Positions 33,692 through 43,033 of a DNA stretch of 64,000 bases are shown here, piece by piece; positions within the stretch are counted from its first letter, which is position 1; the number at the start of each line of letters is the position of its first letter. Location: contig NZ_CP068230.1 of the NCBI RefSeq assembly GCF_009183365.2, positions 3,129,001-3,193,000 on the forward strand, read 5' to 3'. The stretch is from Shewanella algae. GTDB taxonomy: Bacteria; Pseudomonadota; Gammaproteobacteria; Enterobacterales; Shewanellaceae. The notes under the pieces are model-generated. The model did not search any database, was not told where the DNA came from, and saw nothing but the letters and a program-made list of their open reading frames with translations. Position numbers and translations under genes: made by a program.

Positions 33692-35368
33692 ATGTCCCTT
33701 ATTCTATTGCTGACACAACAGATGAGCCTGTATTTGGTGATTGTTTATCTGGTCAGCAAGACCCCTTTGTTCAAGCTGTTTACTGAGGCATCGACCCGGC
33801 TGCCCCATAAGATCTTTCTCTATCTGGTATTTTCCGGCTTTTGCATCATGGCCACTTACTTTGGTGAGCAGACCCATGGTGCCATCGCCAATACCCGCGC
33901 CATGGGCGCCGTACTCGGTGGCCTGCTCGGCGGCCCGACAACAGGTTTGCTGGTCGGCCTGACAGGAGGTTTACACAGGTATAGCTTGGGTGGTTTTACC
34001 GATCTGGCCTGCGCGGTTTCCACCACCCTGGAAGGTTTATCCGCCGGGATGATCAGCTATTATCTGCGCCGTCAGGGCAAGGCCGAGTTGGTATTCAATC
34101 CCATTCTGGTGTGTCTTATCACCTTTTATGCCGAGATGATGCAGATGAGCATTATCCTGCTACTGGCAGAGCCTTTTGATGAAGCCTGGGATTTGGTGCG
34201 TCAAATAGCCCCGCCCATGTTGCTGGTCAACTCCATAGGCGCAGCCCTGTTTATGAGCATGGTGCGGGACCAAAAAACCATGTTCGATAAACTCTCGTCC
34301 AGTTTCTCTACCAAGGCGCTGAAAATCGCCGAGCGCAGTGTGGGCCTCTTGAGCTCCGGCTTCAACGAGGAAACCAGCACCCAGGTTGCCAAGATAGTCA
34401 TAGAGGAAACCAGTGTCGGCGCCGTGGCCATCACAGACAGGGAAAAACTCTTGGCCTTTATCGGCATAGGAGCCGATCACCACTTGCCCGGCACCCTGAT
34501 ATCGTCCCAAATAACCCTGGATGCCATACAGCAGAATAAGGTGATGTTTGCCGACGGAGTAGAGGTTCCCTATGCCTGCTCCATCTCCCCCGGTTGTAAA
34601 TTAGGCTCCAGTTTGGTGATCCCGCTTCGCAGCGACAACGAGGTCATAGGGACCATTAAACTGTATGAACCCAAGAACAAGCTGTTTCTCAATATCAACC
34701 GTACTCTGGGGGAAGGTATCGCCCGCCTGCTGTCGAATCAGATTCTCTACGGCCGTTTCGAGCAGCAGCAAAACCTGCTGACCCAGGCCGAGCTCAAACT
34801 GTTGCAAGCTCAGGTCAACCCGCATTTCCTGTTCAACGCGCTCAATACCATAGGGGCTATCATTCGTCGCGATCCGCCCATGGCCAGAACCTTGCTGCAA
34901 CAGCTGAGTCAGTTTTTACGGATTAACCTCAAGCGTACTGCCGGCCTGGTGACCCTGGGAGATGAGCTTGAGCATATCGAAGCCTATCTCACCATAGAAA
35001 AAGCCCGTTTCATTGACAAGCTTGAGGTAGATATTGCCATTCCCGAATCTCTACTGGCGATCAGAGTGCCGGCCTTTACCCTGCAACCCATCATAGAAAA
35101 CGCGGTCAAACACGGCACTTCGCATCTGATAGACACTGGCCGTATTCAGGTAGAAGGCCGCCGCACCGATGACAGACTCATACTGGAAGTCACGGATAAT
35201 GCAGGGCTCTATCAACCCGCCGAAGAATCCGACGGCCTGGGGATGAACCTGGTGCACAAAAGAATACAGAATCTCTTCGGCACAGATTACGGTGTCAGTG
35301 TCGAATGCCGGTGCGACAGTTACACTAGAGTCAGCATACATTTACCCATAACGGAAACAGCCCTGTGA
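33692..35368 (+). CDS. btsS: LytS-type sensor kinase BtsS
   Basis: A 558-residue membrane histidine kinase. The N-terminal third has five to six membrane helices of the 5TM-LYT type (including GGLLGGPTTGLLVGLTGGLHRYSLGG). A GAF domain lies around 210-340. The transmitter begins LLQAQVNPHFLFNALNTI, with the phospho-His in this segment, and ends with an ATPase domain (NAVKHG, DNAG). E. coli BtsS binds pyruvate. GAGGAG precedes the ATG. The gene ends inside the GTG start of btsR. Confidence 0.92.
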   Translation: MSLILLLTQQMSLYLVIVYLVSKTPLFKLFTEASTRLPHKIFLYLVFSGFCIMATYFGEQTHGAIANTRAMGAVLGGLLGGPTTGLLVGLTGGLHRYSLGGFTDLACAVSTTLEGLSAGMISYYLRRQGKAELVFNPILVCLITFYAEMMQMSIILLLAEPFDEAWDLVRQIAPPMLLVNSIGAALFMSMVRDQKTMFDKLSSSFSTKALKIAERSVGLLSSGFNEETSTQVAKIVIEETSVGAVAITDREKLLAFIGIGADHHLPGTLISSQITLDAIQQNKVMFADGVEVPYACSISPGCKLGSSLVIPLRSDNEVIGTIKLYEPKNKLFLNINRTLGEGIARLLSNQILYGRFEQQQNLLTQAELKLLQAQVNPHFLFNALNTIGAIIRRDPPMARTLLQQLSQFLRINLKRTAGLVTLGDELEHIEAYLTIEKARFIDKLEVDIAIPESLLAIRVPAFTLQPIIENAVKHGTSHLIDTGRIQVEGRRTDDRLILEVTDNAGLYQPAEESDGLGMNLVHKRIQNLFGTDYGVSVECRCDSYTRVSIHLPITETAL

Positions 35369-36075
35369 TCACTTGCCTTATTGTCGATGACGAACCTTTT
35401 GCCCGAGAAGAGTTGGCAGAGCTGCTGCTTCAGGCCGGCGACATTGAAATTCTCGGCCAATGTGGCAACGCCATAGAGGCCATGCAAGCGATAGCCAAGC
35501 TCAAGCCTCAATTGCTGTTCCTGGATATTCAAATGCCAAGGATCAGCGGCATGGAGCTTATCGCCATGCTGGATCCCGACAATATGCCCAGAGTGGTGTT
35601 TGTTACCGCCTACGATGAATTTGCCGTCAAGGCCTTCGATAACCATGCCTTCGACTATCTGCTCAAACCCCTGGATGAGAAGCGCCTCAGCCAGACCCTG
35701 GATAAGCTTCGCCGGGATCTCAGGCCTCAGTCGCTGTCGGCCATAGCGCCGCAACAACTGCAACACCTGCCCTGCTTCAGCGGCAACCGTCTCAAGGTGG
35801 TCCCTGTCACCGAGGTGGAGTTTGTCTTCAGCGATCTCAGTGGGGTGCATGTGGCGACCGCCAGGGAGAAGGTTCATACCCAGTTAACACTGAAGCTACT
35901 GGAAGAAAAAACCCCGCTGCTCAGATGCCATCGCCAGTATCTGGTGGCGCCCACTGCCATTGCCGAGATAGAACTGCTGGAAACAGGCGCCGAGGTCACC
36001 ACCCGCAGCGGCGCCAAGATCCCGGTATCGAGACGCTTTCTCAAGCCGCTGAAACAGCTGTTTGGTTACCAGTAA
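35365..36075 (+). CDS. btsR: LytTR response regulator BtsR
   Basis: A 236-residue regulator with an N-terminal receiver (CLIVDDEPFAREEL; phospho-Asp in LLFLDIQMPRISG) and a C-terminal LytTR DNA-binding domain (EVEFVFSDLSGVHVAT, RCHRQYLVAP, VSRRFLKPLKQLF). The GTG start overlaps the btsS stop by four bases. Three ACCGCT repeats downstream match the known BtsR target. Confidence 0.93.
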   Translation: MITCLIVDDEPFAREELAELLLQAGDIEILGQCGNAIEAMQAIAKLKPQLLFLDIQMPRISGMELIAMLDPDNMPRVVFVTAYDEFAVKAFDNHAFDYLLKPLDEKRLSQTLDKLRRDLRPQSLSAIAPQQLQHLPCFSGNRLKVVPVTEVEFVFSDLSGVHVATAREKVHTQLTLKLLEEKTPLLRCHRQYLVAPTAIAEIELLETGAEVTTRSGAKIPVSRRFLKPLKQLFGYQ

Positions 36076-36089
36076 AGCACAAGCTAACA

Positions 36090-36136
36090 ACCGCTCGGCG
36101 CCCTAGATAACCGCTCACCCCCGACTTTTGACCGCT
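36090..36136 (+). promoter_or_regulatory. Three ACCGCT repeats, probable BtsR operator
   Basis: Direct repeats ACCGCT at 36090-36095, 36110-36115 and 36131-36136, spaced 20 and 21 bases start to start, so all lie on the same DNA face. E. coli BtsR binds ACC(G/A)CT direct repeats. A TACAAT -10 follows at 36173-36178 with no consensus -35, as expected for an activator-dependent promoter of cstA. Confidence 0.75.
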
Positions 36137-36209
36137 GACCCAGTTCCCGCTGGGCCTTGTAACCAAAGTGTTTACAATTGCGTCAACTCAAATCGGGGAG
36201 ATAACAACT

Positions 36210-37652
36210 ATGATGTGGTTTTTGCTGTGTGTCGGTCTGTTGATCGGCGGCTACTTCATCTACGGTACTTTTGTAGAAAAAATATTCGGGATTAACAATA
36301 AAAGACAAACACCCGCCTACGCCCAAACAGATGGTGTCGACTATGTGCCCATGTCCAAGGGCAAAGTCTACCTTATCCAACTGCTGAACATAGCCGGTGT
36401 GGGCCCTATTTTCGGCCCTATTCTGGGGGCCCTTTACGGCCCGGCGGCCATGTTGTGGATTGTTATCGGCTGTATCTTTGCCGGTGCCGTGCATGACTAC
36501 TTCTCCGGCATGCTGTCGGTACGTAACGGCGGTCAGTCAGTGCCTAACCTGGCGGGTAAATACCTTGGCAAAGGCGCCAAGAATTTTATGAACATCTTCG
36601 CCATCATACTGCTGTTGTTGGTGGGTGTGGTGTTTATCTCAGCTCCGGCCGGCTTGCTCGGTAAACTCACCGGCGGCAGCGTCGGCCTGTTTGTCGGCAT
36701 CATCTTTGTTTACTACCTGATTGCCACCATAGTGCCGGTAGACAAAATCATAGGTCGCCTTTATCCCTTCTTCGGCGCCTTGCTGCTGTTCATGTCTGTC
36801 GGTTTGACCATAGCCATAGTGCTGTCCAGTGAGCATACTCTGCTGCCGGGCTTTGAAGCCGGTGACTTCCTGCAGAACTTGAATCCGGACAATGCCCCAC
36901 TGTGGCCGGCGCTCTTCATCACCATCGCCTGTGGTGCCGTTTCAGGTTTCCATGCAACCCAGTCTCCCTTGATGGCCCGCTGTGTTGAAAATGAATCCAA
37001 TGGCCGCTTCGTGTTCTACGGCGCCATGATAGGCGAAGGTATCATTGCCCTTATCTGGTGTGCGGTGGCCCTGTCTTTCTTCGACGGCGTCGAAGGGCTT
37101 AAAGCCGGTATGGACGGCAACCCTGCCAACGTGGTTTACGGTGCTTCAACCGGTCTTCTCGGTGCTGTCGGTGGTTTTATGGCGGTGCTTGGAGTCATCA
37201 TTCTGCCTATCACTTCCGGCGATACCGCCTTCCGCTCTGCCAGGCTGATCTTGTCTGAGTACTTCAATATGCCTCAGACAGAGATGCCCAAGCGATTGAT
37301 GCTAGCAATTCCGCTGTTCATCATAGGGGCGATACTGACTCAGGTAGACTTCGGTGTAATTTGGCGCTACTTCGGGGTCGCCAACCAGGCAACAGCGGTA
37401 ATGATGCTGTGGACAGCCTCGGCCTACCTGCTGCGTCACAACAAGCTGCACTGGATCTGTACCATTCCGGCAATGTTTATGACCACGGTAGTGATAAGCT
37501 TCCTGCTCAACTCCAGTACCCTGGGTGCCGGTCTGCCAATGACAGTATCCACCATCAGCGGCATAGTGGTGACCCTGCTGGTAACCGCCCTGGTGATAAT
37601 AAAGGCCAAAGGCCGTAACGAGGTCGATGAGGTGATCCCTGAAGAGGGTTAA
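36210..37652 (+). CDS. CstA/BtsT-family peptide or pyruvate permease, short form
   Basis: A 480-residue inner-membrane carrier of the carbon-starvation CstA family, with about twelve membrane helices. Conserved segments include LLNIAGVGPIFGPILGALYGP, HDYFSGMLSVRNGGQSVPNL, GAVSGFHATQSPLMARC and LPITSGDTAFRSARLIL. E. coli CstA and BtsT are about 700 residues, so this is the shorter subtype. GGGGAG lies nine bases before the ATG. The adjacent BtsSR genes and repeats imply pyruvate-type induction. Confidence 0.9.
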   Translation: MMWFLLCVGLLIGGYFIYGTFVEKIFGINNKRQTPAYAQTDGVDYVPMSKGKVYLIQLLNIAGVGPIFGPILGALYGPAAMLWIVIGCIFAGAVHDYFSGMLSVRNGGQSVPNLAGKYLGKGAKNFMNIFAIILLLLVGVVFISAPAGLLGKLTGGSVGLFVGIIFVYYLIATIVPVDKIIGRLYPFFGALLLFMSVGLTIAIVLSSEHTLLPGFEAGDFLQNLNPDNAPLWPALFITIACGAVSGFHATQSPLMARCVENESNGRFVFYGAMIGEGIIALIWCAVALSFFDGVEGLKAGMDGNPANVVYGASTGLLGAVGGFMAVLGVIILPITSGDTAFRSARLILSEYFNMPQTEMPKRLMLAIPLFIIGAILTQVDFGVIWRYFGVANQATAVMMLWTASAYLLRHNKLHWICTIPAMFMTTVVISFLLNSSTLGAGLPMTVSTISGIVVTLLVTALVIIKAKGRNEVDEVIPEEG

Positions 37653-37674
37653 GCTCAGGAAACCTGCATAACCC

Positions 37675-37708
37675 AAGAGCCGCCCTTTTGAGGCGGCTCT
37701 TGTTATTT
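37675..37708. terminator. Bidirectional terminator between cstA and yaeQ
   Basis: Stem AAGAGCCGCC and complementary GGCGGCTCTT with a short loop; TGTTATTT follows on the plus strand. The two genes converge here. Confidence 0.75.
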
Positions 37709-37734
37709 AAAACAACTCACAGCAACCGAAACAA

Positions 37735-38283
37735 TCACAGCGCCAAGGGCTTCAACACCTTGGGCTCCACCATCACACTGGCACTGTCGTTGCTCAGGTA
37801 AATAATCCCGTCGCTGATATTGCAGCCCAGTTTCATTGAGCGGCTGACCAATTGCGCCATCTCCTTCACCTGCTCTTCGGGTATCTCCCACACCTTGAGG
37901 TTGGCATAACGGTTAAAGGCATGCTGATTCTGTTGCCACCATATAGGCACGCTGCGGCCACCATAGGCAAACAGCTGCACTTCGCCGGCGCGGCCGCTGG
38001 CCTTGCGCAGCCATTTTTCATCGCTCTGGCCAAACTCGACCCACAAACGAATATCACCGTTGAGCTCGCGATCCCACAGTTCAGGCTCATCATCGACACA
38101 CAAGCCCTTGCTGAAGGCCAAACTGTCAGTGGCATTGAGCGCAAAAGCCAGCAAGCGCACCATCATACGCTCGTCGGTTTCCGACGGATGCTGGGCAATG
38201 GTCAGTTGATGATCCTGATAATAATGCCTGTCCATGTCAGCAATACTGAGCTGAACTTTAAAAATACTCGCCTTCAAGGCCAT
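37735..38283 (-). CDS. yaeQ: YaeQ-family protein
   Basis: A 182-residue protein of the YaeQ family, whose fold is related to nuclease-like folds but whose function is not settled. It starts MALKASIFKVQLSIADMDRHYY and contains HPSETDERMMVRLLAFAL and LWVEFGQSDEKWLRKASGRA. The ATG at 38283 is the family start; AGAGAAG precedes it. A longer open frame upstream has no homology. Confidence 0.92.
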   Translation of the reverse strand: MALKASIFKVQLSIADMDRHYYQDHQLTIAQHPSETDERMMVRLLAFALNATDSLAFSKGLCVDDEPELWDRELNGDIRLWVEFGQSDEKWLRKASGRAGEVQLFAYGGRSVPIWWQQNQHAFNRYANLKVWEIPEEQVKEMAQLVSRSMKLGCNISDGIIYLSNDSASVMVEPKVLKPLAL

Positions 38284-38338
38284 GATAACTTCTCTGTGAT
38301 AAGGAGGCTGATGCTGCCTCAATAAGGAAATAAAGGGG

Positions 38339-39250
38339 TTAAATAGCGCCGGGGCGCAAATGTTTGGCGAACGGAAACGCCGCCTTGAGCCTGGCGACTT
38401 CGTTTGCGTCGGCAAGACGCAACATCCGCATACCGGCTTGATAGGATGCCAACAGGCCGCTGTCTGCCATGGGCGCAGTACGTGACGCGTCCCGGCGGAT
38501 AAGCTCCAGCAACTCAGCCGTAGGGGCGGCATCTGTTATCAGGCTGTCTATCCGCTGCAGCATAGGCATCGCGGCCAGCGGCAACAACTGCAGATGACAA
38601 TCATCTGCCAACAGCAGTAACTCCCCTTGGGCTTCACCTAAGGCAAAGCTCAACTCGAAATTCTCCCGGGTGCTGGCGTCAAACCTGTCACCATTGAGCT
38701 TAAAGAAATGCTCCCAGAAGCGCCGCCTGGCATCCACCGAAGGCAGGCGCTGCTGCACTTCCTCTCTGTGCTCGGCGATAAAATCCAGCAAAGGGCTGAG
38801 GCTTGGCGGCAGCAGAGTTTCAAGTTTGGCTCGCAAGTCTCTTGCAAACACAGGCGCGGCGCCTGCTGTGCTGATAGCCATTACCAGTCGCCCTCTATCG
38901 ACGATTGAGGGGGTGATAAAATCACACTCGGATGGGGTGTCGACCACATTGACCCATACGCCAAGCTCGCGTGCCTTGGACGCCAGGGTTTGGTTCAGAT
39001 GACTGTCGGCTGTAGCCAGATAAACCAGCTCTCGCTCGGCAAGATCCCGCTCCTCTGCGCATCGGCGCGACAGCCAAATTCGGCCGCTGGCCGCATAGGC
39101 TTCCACCTCGGCGCTCACCTTGGGCGCCACAACGTGAATTTCGGCTTCGGTTCTGGCCAAGAGATCCAGTTTGCGGCTGGCCACTTCACCGGCACCGACC
39201 AGCAGCACTCTTATCCGCGATGTATCAACAAAAAGGGGAAAATATTGCAT
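38339..39250 (-). CDS. Precorrin-2 dehydrogenase/ferrochelatase (siroheme synthase N-domain)
   Basis: A 303-residue CysG-like protein. The N-terminal Rossmann domain is clear (PLFVDTSRIRVLLVGAGEVASRKLDLL), followed by VVDTPSECDFITPSIVDRG and TAGAAPVFARDLRAKLE, giving NAD-dependent oxidation and iron insertion for siroheme. The CobA-type methyltransferase domain of full CysG is missing. Instead the last 100 residues are an extension I do not recognise. The ATG at 39250 shares its A with the rhodanese stop (TAATG), so translation is coupled. Confidence 0.88.
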   Translation of the reverse strand: MQYFPLFVDTSRIRVLLVGAGEVASRKLDLLARTEAEIHVVAPKVSAEVEAYAASGRIWLSRRCAEERDLAERELVYLATADSHLNQTLASKARELGVWVNVVDTPSECDFITPSIVDRGRLVMAISTAGAAPVFARDLRAKLETLLPPSLSPLLDFIAEHREEVQQRLPSVDARRRFWEHFFKLNGDRFDASTRENFELSFALGEAQGELLLLADDCHLQLLPLAAMPMLQRIDSLITDAAPTAELLELIRRDASRTAPMADSGLLASYQAGMRMLRLADANEVARLKAAFPFAKHLRPGAI

Positions 39251-39609
39251 TAATCCTGTACCAAAGGCAGTTCGTGGGCGCACCAGGCTCGATAACCACC
39301 GGCAAGCGAGGCCACATTTCGGTATCCCAGCTGTTGCAGGCTCAGTGCTGCCAATAAGGCGCGTTGCCCACCGCCACTATAGAGTAACAGTGCGGCCGAC
39401 TTGTCCGGAAATCGCTTGGCAATATCACGCTCCAGTATGCCGCGGGACAAGTGTTTGGCCAGCGGCAGACGATCTATGAGCCACTCATGATCTTCACGTA
39501 CATCGATGAGTTGCCAACCGTCGTCCTGCTGATACTCTTCAATGCTCAGCTCACGGACCTGGCCTCTTGCCTGTTCGACCAAGGCCATAAAATCAAGGCT
39601 GTTTGTCAT
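39250..39609 (-). CDS. Rhodanese-fold protein lacking the catalytic Cys
   Basis: A 119-residue single rhodanese domain: LSIEEYQQDDGWQLIDVREDHEW at the start of the fold, RLPLAKHLSRG, then the active-site loop LLLYSGGGQRALLAA. The sulfur-carrying Cys of the loop is Ser (codon AGT, one base from TGT). Another Cys lies in YRAWCAHEL. It is therefore probably not an active sulfurtransferase unless that Cys substitutes. It is coupled to the siroheme synthase gene. Confidence 0.85.
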   Translation of the reverse strand: MTNSLDFMALVEQARGQVRELSIEEYQQDDGWQLIDVREDHEWLIDRLPLAKHLSRGILERDIAKRFPDKSAALLLYSGGGQRALLAALSLQQLGYRNVASLAGGYRAWCAHELPLVQD

Positions 39610-39639
39610 TTGCCACTCTCCGGCTGTGCCAGCGATAAC

Positions 39640-39957
39640 TTAATTATGGCACTCGCTGCGTTCGGCGCTGCACTGCCAACAGAGCTCAAAACTGGCATCG
39701 TTGAATTCATGACATTGCAGGCACTGCCACTGGGGTCTATCGGCATTGAGACTGGCCAGCTGCGATTGAGCCTGCTCCTGCTGAGATTCCGGGACCCAAA
39801 GTTCAACGGTTTGCATATCAACCGGCAACTCTCCCACACCGCCCAGCAGAGCTTCACCACGCAGTTCGACCCTCAATCCTGAGGTCTCAAGCATTCCCTT
39901 CCAGGTATGAGCCTGCAGCAGATTACCACCGGCTACCATGACTTTTCGTTCTTCCAT
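39640..39957 (-). CDS. DUF2007 protein with C-terminal zinc ribbon
   Basis: A 105-residue protein. The N-terminal DUF2007 domain (about 1-72) resembles PII-like small signalling folds and is of unknown function. The C-terminus has a CxxC-x(10)-CxxC zinc ribbon (WQCLQCHEFNDASFELCWQC). It lies 30 bases upstream of the rhodanese gene on the same strand, giving a DUF2007-rhodanese-siroheme synthase cluster. Confidence 0.8.
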   Translation of the reverse strand: MEERKVMVAGGNLLQAHTWKGMLETSGLRVELRGEALLGGVGELPVDMQTVELWVPESQQEQAQSQLASLNADRPQWQCLQCHEFNDASFELCWQCSAERSECHN

Positions 39958-40166
39958 GTTTCTTCCGACAACTTTAGGCTCTGCCGCAGCAGAGAAATTA
40001 AGGAATGGATCCTGTGGAAGGATCCGCTGCCCATGCTACTGATAAACGCCTGGACTGTCGAGTGACAGAATTAAGTGAATTTACTTTTTGATAACAAAAC
40101 TGCAAATCTACACCAAAAACTGATTGGGGAGCCTGACTTCAAAATCGTTTCCAGCTATCCAGACAC

Positions 40167-40190
40167 AAAAAAGCCACCCGCGGGTGGCTT
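40167..40190 (-). terminator. Terminator of the sec operon
   Basis: Minus-strand palindrome AAGCCACCC/GGGTGGCTT followed by TTTTGTG, just after the secF stop. Confidence 0.88.
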
Positions 40191-40206
40191 TCTCAACTTG
40201 GGTTTA

Positions 40207-41154
40207 TCAGGGCATCAGCGAGGGCTGATCGGCGCCTTCTTTCTCTACTTCCACCGGCATCATATGCTCACGATTGATCCCAAGCTTAATTGCCAGGAAG
40301 CTCGCCACATAGATGGAGGAGTAAGTACCCACCAAAATCCCCATCAGCAATGCCGTGGCAAAGCCATGGATCAGAGTGCCGCCCTTGAGGAACAGCGCAA
40401 CCACAGTAATAAGCGTGGTTCCGGTGGTGATAATGGTACGGCTCATGGTCTGGGTGATTGAGGTATTCACCACTTCCACAGGTGTTGCCTTACGCATCTT
40501 GAGGAAGTTCTCACGGATACGGTCAAACACCACGATAGTATCGTTGAGCGAGTAACCCACCACGGTCAGCAAGCCTGCCAGTACCGTCAGGTCAAACTCC
40601 AACTGCAGGAAGGAGAACAAGCCCAGTGTCACTATCACGTCGTGCGCCAATGCGGCAACCGAGCCCATGGCCAGACGCCACTCGAACCGGAAAGAGACGT
40701 AGATAAGAATACAGATAAGCGCAACCAGTACCGCCAGGCCGCCCTGCTCTGCCAATTCCTTACCGACCTGAGGGCCGACAAACTCTACACTCTTTTGCTG
40801 CACAGCCGGGTCTTGTTTGGCTGCAGCGGCGAAGACTTCCTTGACCTGAAGGTCGCTCTTGATGCCTTCTCGCACCTGCAGGCGCACTACCACATCGCGG
40901 CTGGAGCCGAAGTTCTGTACCACGGCGCCCGAGGTCAGCTCAGTGTCCAGGGCAAGACGCAGCTCGTCCAGGTTAGCGGGTTTGCTGAATTCCATGATGA
41001 CAGAGGTGCCACCGGTGAAATCCAGTCCCCAGTTGATCCCCTTGGTTGCCAGGGAAGCCAGGGAAGCCACTACCAGCACTGCCGACATAATACTGATGGG
41101 CAGAGCGTGACGCAGGAAGTTGATAGAGCCTTTAAATGATAAAATCTGCAACAT
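40207..41154 (-). CDS. secF: Protein translocase subunit SecF
   Basis: A 315-residue inner-membrane protein that pulls preproteins across after SecYEG using proton-motive force. It has six membrane helices, a periplasmic domain after GLDFTGGTSVIMEF, and the conserved VVGYSLNDTIVVFDRIREN and SRTIITTGTTLITVVAL. The ATG at 41154 with GAGGAAG upstream is the start. It follows secD after 11 bases. Confidence 0.97.
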   Translation of the reverse strand: MLQILSFKGSINFLRHALPISIMSAVLVVASLASLATKGINWGLDFTGGTSVIMEFSKPANLDELRLALDTELTSGAVVQNFGSSRDVVVRLQVREGIKSDLQVKEVFAAAAKQDPAVQQKSVEFVGPQVGKELAEQGGLAVLVALICILIYVSFRFEWRLAMGSVAALAHDVIVTLGLFSFLQLEFDLTVLAGLLTVVGYSLNDTIVVFDRIRENFLKMRKATPVEVVNTSITQTMSRTIITTGTTLITVVALFLKGGTLIHGFATALLMGILVGTYSSIYVASFLAIKLGINREHMMPVEVEKEGADQPSLMP

Positions 41155-41165
41155 AATCAGCTTCC

Positions 41166-43016
41166 TCAGATCGACAGTTTTTTCACGCGCTTTCCGCCCC
41201 ACATGGCGTTTACAATCGCCCGGGTGCCGACAATAGCGGTAAACATGGATGTCGCGATACCTATCATCAGGGTCACGGCGAAGCCTTTAATGGCGCCGCT
41301 GCCCACTGCGAACAGGATAAGTGCGGTGATGAAGGTGGTAATGTTGGCATCGGCAATGGTGGAGAACGCGTTGCCATAACCTTCATGAATAGCCTGCTGA
41401 ACACTGCGACCTGCGCGAAGCTCCTCACGGATACGCTCATAGATAAGCACGTTGCCATCCACCGCCATACCCACTGTCAGCACCATACCGGCGATACCCG
41501 GCAGAGTCAGTACTGCGCCCGGGATCATCGACATCACACCAACAACCATGATCAGGTTGGCACACAGCGCCAGGTTGGCAATAACACCAAAGGCGCGGTA
41601 GTAGATCAGCATGAAGATCAATACCACTGCCATACCCCAGAGCATCGCCTGCATCCCATTTTCAATGTTTTCGGCACCCAGGCTTGGGCCTATGGTGCGT
41701 TCTTCCACTATGGATACAGGTGCAATCAGCGCGCCGGCACGCAGCAGCAACGCCAGGTTCTGGGCTTCACCATGAGACAGACCCGTGATAACAAAGTTAC
41801 GGCCGAGGCGAGCCTGAATGGTTGCGACAGAGATCACTTCCTCTATCTTATCCATCTTCACGCTTCCGTCAGGGTTACGCTTGCCGCTGTCCTTATACTC
41901 GATGAACAGGGTCGCCATCGGTTTGCCGATGTTGTCCTTGGTCACGTTGGAGAAGATACTGCCGCCCTTGGCGTCTAGGCTGATACTCACCTGAGGCCGG
42001 CTGTATTGGTCAAAGCTTGGCTGAGCGCCGGTAATATGATCACCGGTCAGCATCACTTCTTTCTTCAATACGGCAATACCGCCTTCACGACGAGGATACA
42101 CCTCGGAACCGGGTGGTACCCGTCCCGATTGCGCCGCGTTCATGTCGGCTTTCTCATCGACCATATGGAATTCAATGGAAGCGGTCGCCCCGAGGATCTC
42201 TTTGGCGCGAGCCGTATCCTGTACCCCAGGCAGTTCAACGATAATGCGCTCGGCGCCTTGACGTTGTACTACGGGTTCAGCAACCCCAAGTTCGTTCACC
42301 CGGTTACGAATAGTGGTGATGTTCTGCGACAGAGCGTCTTCTTTCACCTGCTTGAGGTAGACTTCGCTCATGGTGGCCATCAGGGCAAAGTTGCTGCCCT
42401 CGCTGGCATCGCTGAATACCATATCGTTGGAGCGACTTTTGAGGAAACTCTCGGCCTTGGCCAGGTTCTCGGCATCGCGGAACTTGATCTCAATACCTTT
42501 GGCCGTAGCCTTGACACCCGAGTAGCGGATCCCCTCTTCCCGCAGCTGACTGCGGAAATCGGCGATCTTGGCTTCTTCCATCTTGCGAATGGCTTCGCCC
42601 ATGTCCACTTCCATCAGGAAGTGCACACCACCACGAAGGTCAAGACCCAGTTTCATCGGTGAACCACCGAGAGACTCGAGCCAAGCCGGTGTGGCCGGTG
42701 CCAGGTTCAACGCCACGCTGAACTTGTCACCCAAGGCTTCGGCTATCGCTTCTTTGGCCAACAACTGCTGTTCGGCATTGTTGACTCTGACGAGTAACTG
42801 ACCGTTTTCCAACTCGGAACGCTTGACACCTATCCCCTTGCTTTGCAGCAAGTCGTTAACCTGTGTCTGGGTAGTGACAGTCACATCCGCACCGCGGGTG
42901 CCCACCACTTGTACCGCGTGATCCTCACCAAAGAGGTTAGGTACGGCATAGAAAGCCCCGATGGCGATGATAATCACCACCATCAGGTTCTTCCATAAAG
43001 GATACTTATTTAACAC
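41166..43016 (-). CDS. secD: Protein translocase subunit SecD
   Basis: A 616-residue partner of SecF. The N-terminus MLNKYPLWKNLMVVIIIAIG is the first membrane helix; GLDLRGGVHFLMEVDM starts the large periplasmic domain; the C-terminal helices contain MVLTVGMAVDGNVLIYERIREEL, with a proton-pathway Asp. Gene order yajC-secD-secF is conserved. Confidence 0.97.
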   Translation of the reverse strand: MLNKYPLWKNLMVVIIIAIGAFYAVPNLFGEDHAVQVVGTRGADVTVTTQTQVNDLLQSKGIGVKRSELENGQLLVRVNNAEQQLLAKEAIAEALGDKFSVALNLAPATPAWLESLGGSPMKLGLDLRGGVHFLMEVDMGEAIRKMEEAKIADFRSQLREEGIRYSGVKATAKGIEIKFRDAENLAKAESFLKSRSNDMVFSDASEGSNFALMATMSEVYLKQVKEDALSQNITTIRNRVNELGVAEPVVQRQGAERIIVELPGVQDTARAKEILGATASIEFHMVDEKADMNAAQSGRVPPGSEVYPRREGGIAVLKKEVMLTGDHITGAQPSFDQYSRPQVSISLDAKGGSIFSNVTKDNIGKPMATLFIEYKDSGKRNPDGSVKMDKIEEVISVATIQARLGRNFVITGLSHGEAQNLALLLRAGALIAPVSIVEERTIGPSLGAENIENGMQAMLWGMAVVLIFMLIYYRAFGVIANLALCANLIMVVGVMSMIPGAVLTLPGIAGMVLTVGMAVDGNVLIYERIREELRAGRSVQQAIHEGYGNAFSTIADANITTFITALILFAVGSGAIKGFAVTLMIGIATSMFTAIVGTRAIVNAMWGGKRVKKLSI

Positions 43017-43033
43017 GCCTCAGCCCCCTTGGC

